11,556 nt of DNA from Candidatus Troglogloeales bacterium. GTDB lineage: Bacteria; Nitrospirota; Nitrospiria; SBBL01; SBBT01. Location of the stretch: contig SBBT01000173.1 of assembly GCA_005239595.1 (NCBI GenBank), positions 1-11,556 of the forward strand, read 5' to 3'. Positions within the stretch are counted from its first letter, which is position 1. Each line of letters opens with the position of its first letter. Positions 7,614 to 11,556 of this stretch are shown here, piece after piece. The notes under the pieces are model-generated. The model searched no databases. It saw only the letters and a list, made by a program, of their open reading frames with translations, and had not been told where the DNA came from. Position numbers and translations under genes: made by a program.

Positions 7614-8561
7614 TTAAAAAAACGCCTCTGGCCCGATCGCCTGCTCGTTAAGAATATCCCGAAGTTTGCGAAGCGCAGCCGATTCAATCTGTCTGACGCG
7701 CTCGCGGGTTAATCCAATCACCTTTCCTATCTTCTCGAGCGTATACGGCTCCTCCTGCGCAAGCCCGAATCTCATCATAATCACCCGTTGTTCATTTTGC
7801 TTCAGCCTCCTCATCCATCGGAGGAGATCCTCCCGGCGTTTCACACCTTCCACCTTTGCGGCAGGAGAAATCTGTTCGGTATCCTCGATCACATCCCCTA
7901 ACGACGTTTCCTTAAAATCCGAAATGGGGCTGTCCAGCGAATAGGTCTTTTTAAGAAGTTGCTGCAACTCGCCCACCGCTCTTTCGGACATCCCCATTTT
8001 TTTTGAGATTTCATCGGTCTGTGGCTCACGTCCCAGTTCCTGGACAAGGTCTTCAAGATTCGCGAGATAGTGGTTGACCTGCTCGACCACATGGACCGGC
8101 AGGCGGATCAACTTGCCCTGATTAATAATACCGCGGGTAAGGGATTGCCGAATCCACCAAGAGGCGTACGTCGAGAAACGAAAACCCTTTCGGTAATCAT
8201 ATTTTTCGACCGCCTTGATAAGGCCGATATTCCCCTCCTCGATAATATCCGAAAAGGGGAGTCCGCGATTGAGATAATGTTTTCCGATATTCACGACCAA
8301 CCGGAGATTAGATTCGATTAAACGCTGCCGCGCCTTTTTATCCCCCTTGGCAATTTTTTTGGCAAGGGATATCTCATCCTTAAACGTCAATAAGGCCGAG
8401 CAGCGGATTTCTTTTAAATATATCTGAACCGCATCGGTCGTCAGTGCAGCTTCTTCTTCAGCCTCTTCCAGCGCCCAGGAGCCGCCGCCTTCTTGCTCAG
8501 GCTCTTCCGTTTCCTCACACTCTCTGTCGTCTTTTTCCAGATTAGACCACTTTTCGTTCAT
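7614..8561 (-). CDS. rpoS: RpoS-like alternative sigma factor (sigma-70 group 2)
   Basis: The 315-residue protein directs RNA polymerase to a set of promoters, classically stationary-phase and stress genes. Region 1.2 begins DAVQIYLKEI (43-52). Regions 2.1-2.4 span about 78-150, with ESNLRLVVNI, IIEEGNIGLIKAVEKYD and FSTYASWWIRQS. Region 3 starts near 153. Region 4.2, with helix-turn-helix YTLEKIGKVIGLTRERVRQIE, spans 273-293 and continues to about 302. The LIRLPVHVVEQVNHYL stretch resembles RpoS (LPIHIVKELNVYL) more than RpoD, and the long region 1.1 and non-conserved region of RpoD are missing. The first 42 residues are strikingly acidic with a GGG hinge. No clear ribosome binding site precedes the ATG, which is 19 bp after the acylphosphatase stop, so coupled translation is possible. 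It could instead be called a generic group-2 factor; membership in the RpoS branch is inference from motif likeness. Confidence 0.9.
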   Translation of the reverse strand: MNEKWSNLEKDDRECEETEEPEQEGGGSWALEEAEEEAALTTDAVQIYLKEIRCSALLTFKDEISLAKKIAKGDKKARQRLIESNLRLVVNIGKHYLNRGLPFSDIIEEGNIGLIKAVEKYDYRKGFRFSTYASWWIRQSLTRGIINQGKLIRLPVHVVEQVNHYLANLEDLVQELGREPQTDEISKKMGMSERAVGELQQLLKKTYSLDSPISDFKETSLGDVIEDTEQISPAAKVEGVKRREDLLRWMRRLKQNEQRVIMMRFGLAQEEPYTLEKIGKVIGLTRERVRQIESAALRKLRDILNEQAIGPEAFF

Positions 8562-8580
8562 GGCAATTTTAGGCGACTGG

Positions 8581-8889
8581 CTAGTCTATAATTGAAAATC
8601 GATCGAAACCAGATGAGGGGGCCTTCCATACGACATCGACGTTCGCCACCACCGCACGGGGAGGCCCCTTCCATAAACATTCGATCAGCAGATGAATGTT
8701 CCCTCTTTCTCCTTCCACCTCAATCTCAACCTGTCCATCTGTAAGATTCCTGGCGTAGCCCCTTAATTGAAGTCCCATCGCATTCTGCAGGGTATAATTT
8801 CTAAAACCAACACCTTGCACCCGTCCCTCGACCAGAATGCGGGCCGAAGCGGCCTCGCCCGTTCTCTTGCTTAAGGAGATTTCCTGCAT
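8581..8889 (-). CDS. acyP: Acylphosphatase
   Basis: The 102-residue cytosolic enzyme hydrolyses carboxyl-phosphate bonds such as acetyl phosphate or 1,3-bisphosphoglycerate. The signature VEGRVQGVGFRNYTLQNA holds the phosphate-binding loop and catalytic R30; GYARNLTDGQVEIEVEG holds catalytic N48. The protein ends shortly after the last strand (FDRFSIID). It has about ten extra residues at the N-terminus compared with typical 90-residue members. The ATG at 8889 is preceded by GGGGAG at a six-base distance, which supports this start. It is the first protein gene of an apparent acyP-rpoS-apt unit, 71 bp downstream of the tRNA on the same strand. Confidence 0.93.
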   Translation of the reverse strand: MQEISLSKRTGEAASARILVEGRVQGVGFRNYTLQNAMGLQLRGYARNLTDGQVEIEVEGERGNIHLLIECLWKGPPRAVVANVDVVWKAPSSGFDRFSIID

Positions 8890-8960
8890 TGTTCACTCCC
8901 CACTTACGTATACTAAAAAGGTCTACGCCCCTTATCCTCCGGGCAAATGGCATAAAACAG

Positions 8961-9037
8961 TGGTCGGGGCGAGAGGATTTGAACCTCCGGCTCCACCGTC
9001 CCGAACGGTGTGCGCTACCGGGCTGCGCCACGCCCCG
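8961..9037 (-). tRNA. tRNA-Pro (anticodon CGG), CCA encoded
   Basis: Read on the minus strand the cloverleaf is complete. Acceptor stem CGGGGCG pairs with CGCCCCG, the D stem is GCGC/GCGC, and anticodon stem CACCG/CGGTG encloses loop TTCGGGA (anticodon CGG, codon CCG). The variable loop has five bases. The T arm GGAGG-TTCAAAT-CCTCT has one G-U pair, the discriminator is A, and CCA is encoded. The C1-G72 first pair is the bacterial proline tRNA hallmark. The body is 74 nt plus CCA. A possible -10 (TATAGT, 9068-9063) lies upstream but I find no well-spaced -35. It may be transcribed alone or as the head of the acyP-rpoS-apt unit. Confidence 0.97.
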
Positions 9038-9264
9038 AATATCGTCTACATCTATCGTGTGTACTATATTTGCATAAGCTATAACAAGGTGTGTAAAAGT
9101 TTAGAGCGGCGGCGTACATTTTCAGGTTCAAGAGACCTAAGCAACCCGATGATCCTGACGATAAGGATACGCCACTATGGGAGAGCAAAACACAAAGACG
9201 GCCGAAAATGCAAGAACCACTAAAAAATGGTCTAGACAGCGGGGTCCACTTTAATTCACCTAAG
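9038..9264. other. 227-bp stretch without a recognisable gene
   Basis: This lies between the tRNA (leftward) and the 3' end of the gamma-carbonic-anhydrase-like gene. Frames crossing it give low-complexity Ser/Leu-rich peptides without ribosome binding sites or motifs. What can be seen is the AT-rich tRNA upstream region (about 9050-9095), a small inverted repeat ATCCT/AGGAT around 9152-9168, an eight-base palindrome GTCTAGAC (9230-9237), and a GGGGTCCACTTTAATTCACC segment (9241-9260). The last is reminiscent of insertion-sequence ends, but I find no matching inverted copy in the window. No convincing intrinsic terminator for the carbonic-anhydrase-like gene is visible. Confidence 0.4.
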
Positions 9265-9777
9265 CTAGGGGGGCAATAAATAAACCTGCGCAAGCTCAAC
9301 GTAGTTTTGGGCAGACTGGGCCAGGAAGGCAATCTCTTCTTCCGTAAGCTTTCTGATCACCCTCGCCGGCATGCCAAGGGCAAGCGAGCCAGGCGGAATC
9401 TTCATCCCCTCCGTCACCAGCGCTCCCGCCCCGATAAGCGTCTCTTCCCCAACAACCGCCCCGTCTAAAATAATGGCCCCCATTCCGACGAGAACACGGT
9501 TTGAAATCGTGCATCCATGGAGAATCACACGATGCCCCACCGTCACCTCATCCCCGATGATCAAGGGGTGCGTCTTGCGCGTGACATGCAAAACCGAGTT
9601 ATCCTGAATATTGGTGCGCTCTCCAATACGGATAAAATGGACATCCCCCCGAACAACCGACCCAAACCAGACAGAACTATAGGCGCCGATGATGACGTCT
9701 CCAATGACAGAGGCCGACGGTCCAATAAAAACGTTTGCCAGGAATTGAGGCGTTTTATCCGAAAAAGAGAGAATCAT
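9265..9777 (-). CDS. Gamma carbonic anhydrase family protein (YrdA/PaaY-like hexapeptide-repeat protein)
   Basis: The 170-residue left-handed beta-helix protein probably forms a trimer with zinc or iron between subunits. Hexapeptide repeats run from about residue 16 to 125 (IGDVIIGAYSSV..., VLVGMGAIILDGAVVGE...). The three metal histidines are H64 (VLHVT), H82 and H87 (VGHRVILHG). R43 and D45 (VRGDV) and Q58 (NIQDNS) match the conserved Arg, Asp and Gln of Cam-type enzymes. The acidic-loop glutamates of Cam are not evident, as in YrdA/PaaY relatives, many of which lack proven CO2 hydration activity. I chose the ATG at 9777 because it aligns with family N-termini. The frame stays open to ATGs at 9822 (with a GGA five bases before) and 9849; the latter lies in a duplicated non-coding-looking motif. 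It is transcribed away from the FIST operon. Confidence 0.9.
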   Translation of the reverse strand: MILSFSDKTPQFLANVFIGPSASVIGDVIIGAYSSVWFGSVVRGDVHFIRIGERTNIQDNSVLHVTRKTHPLIIGDEVTVGHRVILHGCTISNRVLVGMGAIILDGAVVGEETLIGAGALVTEGMKIPPGSLALGMPARVIRKLTEEEIAFLAQSAQNYVELAQVYLLPP

Positions 9778-9830
9778 CTCATCATGACGGTCAAACAGAG
9801 GGGGAAAGGTACCACATCTCATTTCTATCC

Positions 9831-9854
9831 GGCAAGCCATTCTTGGCAAGCCAT
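9831..9854. repeat. Two tandem GGCAAGCCAT copies upstream of two divergent genes
   Basis: GGCAAGCCAT occurs at 9831-9840 and again at 9845-9854, a 14-base period. Each copy contains the near-palindrome GGC-AA-GCC. The pair sits just upstream of the -35 position of the rightward FIST promoter and in the 5' region of the leftward carbonic-anhydrase-like gene, so it is well placed to be an operator for either. It could also be a simple short duplication; no known regulator site is recognised. Confidence 0.5.
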
Positions 9855-9882
9855 GTTTAAAAATTTCTAATTTTGCTATAAT
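9854..9882 (+). promoter_or_regulatory. Extended -10 promoter of the FIST operon
   Basis: A perfect TATAAT (9877-9882) is preceded by TGC, the complete extended -10 element TGnTATAAT. At 17 bases upstream the -35 position reads TGTTTA (9854-9859), a weak match, as is common for extended -10 promoters. The surrounding 9857-9887 stretch is very AT-rich. Transcription is expected to start near 9889, giving a leader of about 105 nt before the ATG at 9995. Confidence 0.7.
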
Positions 9883-9888
9883 TTTTAC

Positions 9889-9994
9889 TGTCGTAGGTCG
9901 ACGTCAAGATCGGCCTGCAAAAGACTTTTCTACAACATCACGCGGCCGTGCAGAACTGGCGGTTCATCTCTTTTTTTGATTGGAGGAGAAGGCC
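9889..9994 (+). promoter_or_regulatory. Leader of the FIST operon with alternative short hairpins and a T run
   Basis: The predicted untranslated leader holds two competing long-range pairings, CGGCC (9911-9915) with GGCCG (9944-9948) and CTGCA (9915-9919) with TGCAG (9949-9953). A small hairpin GAAC/GTTC (9953-9965) follows, then a seven-T run (9971-9977). The ribosome binding site GGAGGAG (9982-9988) comes directly after. This arrangement could be an attenuator, but the stems are short and no known riboswitch class (including GEMM cyclic-di-GMP sensors) is recognised. Confidence 0.3.
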
Positions 9995-11179
9995 ATGAAT
10001 CTATCGATCGGTGTGGGAGTCAGCAGGGAGAAAGAGGGGTTTGCCGCCGGTTGTGAGGCGGCGCAACAGGCGATCGCCCAGATAGGTCAGACACGGGCCG
10101 ATCTTGCGCTTGTCTTTGCCACCATCGGATACAATCAAGAGGACCTTTTAGCAGGCATCAGGACAATTACAGGAGATACCCCCCTTTCCGGATGCTCCGG
10201 CGAGGGGATTATCACACAAGCGGGGTCAGACGAGGGGACCTATGCCGTCAGCGTCATGCTGCTCGCCTCCGATCAAATCACCTTTGACACCTTCCTGGTG
10301 GAGGGTCTTAAAAAAGAGTCGAAAGAGGCGGGGCTTCGCCTGTCCGATGCGCTGGGGGAATGCAAAAATGGAAAGGTCTTATTGCTCTTTCCAGACGGCC
10401 TTACGATCAACAGCACACAATTTCTTCATGCCCTGGAGTCTCACCTCCCTTATCCGATCAAAATCGCGGGTGGGACATCCGGAGACAATTTTAAGTTTGC
10501 AAAAACCTATCAGTATCACAACGGCAAGGTCGTTAGTGACGCCGTCTCCGCTGTGCTCATTAGCGGCCCGGTTGAAGTGGACATTGCGGTCAGCCATGGC
10601 TGTCAGCCGATCGACATCGAGCGAACAGTGACAAAATCAAGCGCGAATATCGTCTATGAAATTGATGGAAGACGGGCCTGGGACGTCTTTACACAATATC
10701 TAGTTGGCGACCCGAAAAACTTATCCGAGGCTGATCTTGCGCGGATATCTATCGGGGAGAGTCTCCCTCCCGATGCGGCATCGGCCTATCATCCCCTGAT
10801 CGTGCGATCAGGCATGGGACTCAATAAAGAAGCAGGCACAGTATACTTTCCCGCAGAAATTCCGGTCGGCACAAAACTCCAGATCGTGCGACGCGATCCG
10901 ATCAGTATCTCAACAAGCGTGTTGACGGTCGGTCGAGAGATTACAGAGCGTCATGCCGATAAAAAACCGCTGGCAGTCTTTCAGTTTGACTGTGCCGGGC
11001 GGGGGAGAATAGTCCTCGGGGAGAAAACCAACGAGATGACCGTCTTCCCCCTCCAGGAGAAAATTGGGAAAAGCGTCCCATGGATCGGTTTTCATACATA
11101 CGGAGAGATCGCCCCGGTGAGGGAGAAGGTCTATTTTCATAACTACACCGTTGTCCTGTGCACCCTCTATGAAGCGTAG
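9995..11179 (+). CDS. FIST N- and C-domain sensory protein, possibly NosP-like
   Basis: The 394-residue soluble protein has both halves of the FIST family. FIST_N spans about 25-225: LALVFATIGYN at 37-47, GCSGEGII at 66-73, IAGGTSGDNF at 157-166 and the conserved SHGCQPI at 200-206. FIST_C spans about 226-394: FDCAGRGRIVLG at 331-342, PWIGFHTYGEIAP at 362-374 and FHNYTVVLCTLY at 381-392. FIST proteins are intracellular sensors placed beside signalling enzymes; the NosP branch binds heme and nitric oxide. H201, H367 and H382 are candidate ligands, but no heme binding can be read from sequence alone. The start is the ATG at 9995, six bases after GGAGGAG; a TTG at 9980 is in frame but lies before this site. 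The next gene follows nine bases later, so the two are an operon. Confidence 0.92.
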   Translation: MNLSIGVGVSREKEGFAAGCEAAQQAIAQIGQTRADLALVFATIGYNQEDLLAGIRTITGDTPLSGCSGEGIITQAGSDEGTYAVSVMLLASDQITFDTFLVEGLKKESKEAGLRLSDALGECKNGKVLLLFPDGLTINSTQFLHALESHLPYPIKIAGGTSGDNFKFAKTYQYHNGKVVSDAVSAVLISGPVEVDIAVSHGCQPIDIERTVTKSSANIVYEIDGRRAWDVFTQYLVGDPKNLSEADLARISIGESLPPDAASAYHPLIVRSGMGLNKEAGTVYFPAEIPVGTKLQIVRRDPISISTSVLTVGREITERHADKKPLAVFQFDCAGRGRIVLGEKTNEMTVFPLQEKIGKSVPWIGFHTYGEIAPVREKVYFHNYTVVLCTLYEA

Positions 11180-11188
11180 GGAAGGAAC

Positions 11189-11556
11189 ATGGAAGAAGAA
11201 CAGAAAGAGATCATCGAGCGCTTGAAACGCCAGAATGCCTATCTGATGCAGCAGAGTGCGCTTTTCGTCAAGGTAGAAAACAGCCTCCACCACCTTCAAA
11301 GCGCCTTAGACCGGCAACTAAGACGTATCAACCTCCTCAACCAATTTAACTTGGAGGTAAGCGAGACTTTCGATCGAAAAGTCATCATGCGCCGTGCCAT
11401 AGAAATGCTGATGGACACTTTCCCATTCGAACAAGGAGTTTTCTTCTCACTCGATACGACAGCCCATCTGGTTGCAGATACCGTTATAGGATATAATAAG
11501 GAACAGGAACAGGTATTGTTCAATGCCCGTTGGCCGATGGATCGGGCCCGGATGGA
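11189..11556 (+). CDS. N-terminus of a coiled-coil plus probable GAF-domain sensor protein (partial)
   Basis: An ATG nine bases after the FIST stop, preceded by GGGAAGGA, opens a frame that stays open to the window edge, giving 122 complete residues. Residues 1-55 are strongly heptad-like and charged (KEIIERLKRQNAYLMQQ...), predicting a coiled coil. Residues about 55-122 resemble the start of a GAF sensor domain (LLNQFNLEVSETFDRKVIM, then FEQGVFFSLD). No signal peptide or membrane segment is seen. Proteins of this build usually continue into a histidine kinase, GGDEF/EAL or HD-GYP output domain, but that part lies outside the window, so the output is unknown. The spacing makes cotranscription with the FIST gene likely, and the two may form a sensor/effector pair. 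Confidence 0.75.
   Translation, partial: MEEEQKEIIERLKRQNAYLMQQSALFVKVENSLHHLQSALDRQLRRINLLNQFNLEVSETFDRKVIMRRAIEMLMDTFPFEQGVFFSLDTTAHLVADTVIGYNKEQEQVLFNARWPMDRARM

Noticed and set aside
9050..9090. A full sigma-70 promoter for tRNA-Pro
   Set aside because: TATAGT (9068-9063) is a possible -10, but the nearest -35-like TTGTTA is only 13 bases upstream of it, too close to call.
8837..9223. Open frames crossing the tRNA-Pro gene on both strands
   Set aside because: They overlap a complete tRNA cloverleaf and the acyP start, and their translations are arbitrary.
9825..9854. A nine-codon upstream reading frame (ATG at 9854 leftward) before the carbonic-anhydrase-like gene
   Set aside because: It is formed by the duplicated GGCAAGCCAT motif, has no ribosome binding site, and its transcript is unproven.
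9831..9860. Sigma-54 promoter suggested by TTGGCA near the FIST gene
   Set aside because: The GG and GC elements are not at the required ten-base separation on either strand; the perfect extended -10 just downstream explains transcription better.

Overview
The window comes from a bacterium with an outer membrane and a two-subunit biotin carboxylase. An LpoA-like periplasmic protein, a XerD recombinase, an RpoS-type sigma factor and a FIST sensor protein all fit a Gram-negative outside the classical Proteobacteria. The split biotin carboxylase/carboxyltransferase pair, typical of rTCA-cycle and Nitrospirota-like chemolithotrophs, makes that kind of lineage my best guess. This is inference from gene content only; no rRNA or marker phylogeny is possible here. 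No phage, CRISPR or intact transposon is visible.

Layout. (1) Positions 2-100 hold the 3' end of a rightward gene of unknown function. It runs convergently into a leftward site-2-type membrane metalloprotease (107-811). (2) A leftward operon reads from 6065 down to 908: a TPR plus type-I periplasmic-binding-fold protein (LpoA/YraM-like), then the biotin carboxylase subunit (pycA-like) and the carboxyltransferase/biotinyl subunit (pycB-like). Its two junctions are only a few bases wide, and the stop codons sit in or beside the next ribosome binding site. The protease gene may be the last member. (3) A 66-bp divergent region (6066-6131) separates this operon from rightward xerD (6132-7016). Two good promoters can be read there back to back, using the same bases as -35 box, and both transcripts would be nearly leaderless. 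(4) A leftward cluster reads tRNA-Pro(CGG) (9037-8961), acylphosphatase, RpoS-like sigma factor and adenine phosphoribosyltransferase, ending convergently with xerD. (5) A 227-bp stretch without a gene (9038-9264) is followed by a leftward gamma-carbonic-anhydrase-type protein. (6) A rightward operon begins at an extended -10 promoter near 9877. It has a leader of about 105 nt, a complete FIST-domain protein (9995-11179), and the start of a coiled-coil plus probable GAF-domain sensor protein that runs off the window end.

How they work together. The carboxylase pair feeds C4 acids into central metabolism by fixing bicarbonate, and the gamma-carbonic-anhydrase-like protein could affect bicarbonate supply, though it is not in the same operon. 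Acylphosphatase, sigma factor and Apt form a plausible stress/housekeeping transcription unit. The FIST gene with its following sensor gene is the most interesting signalling unit: FIST proteins are sensory, one group (NosP) binds heme and NO, and they are commonly encoded next to histidine kinases or cyclic-di-GMP enzymes. Most of the window is recognisable core metabolism and housekeeping. The novelty, if any, lies in the divergent promoter architecture, the FIST operon and its leader, and the unexplained 9038-9264 stretch.
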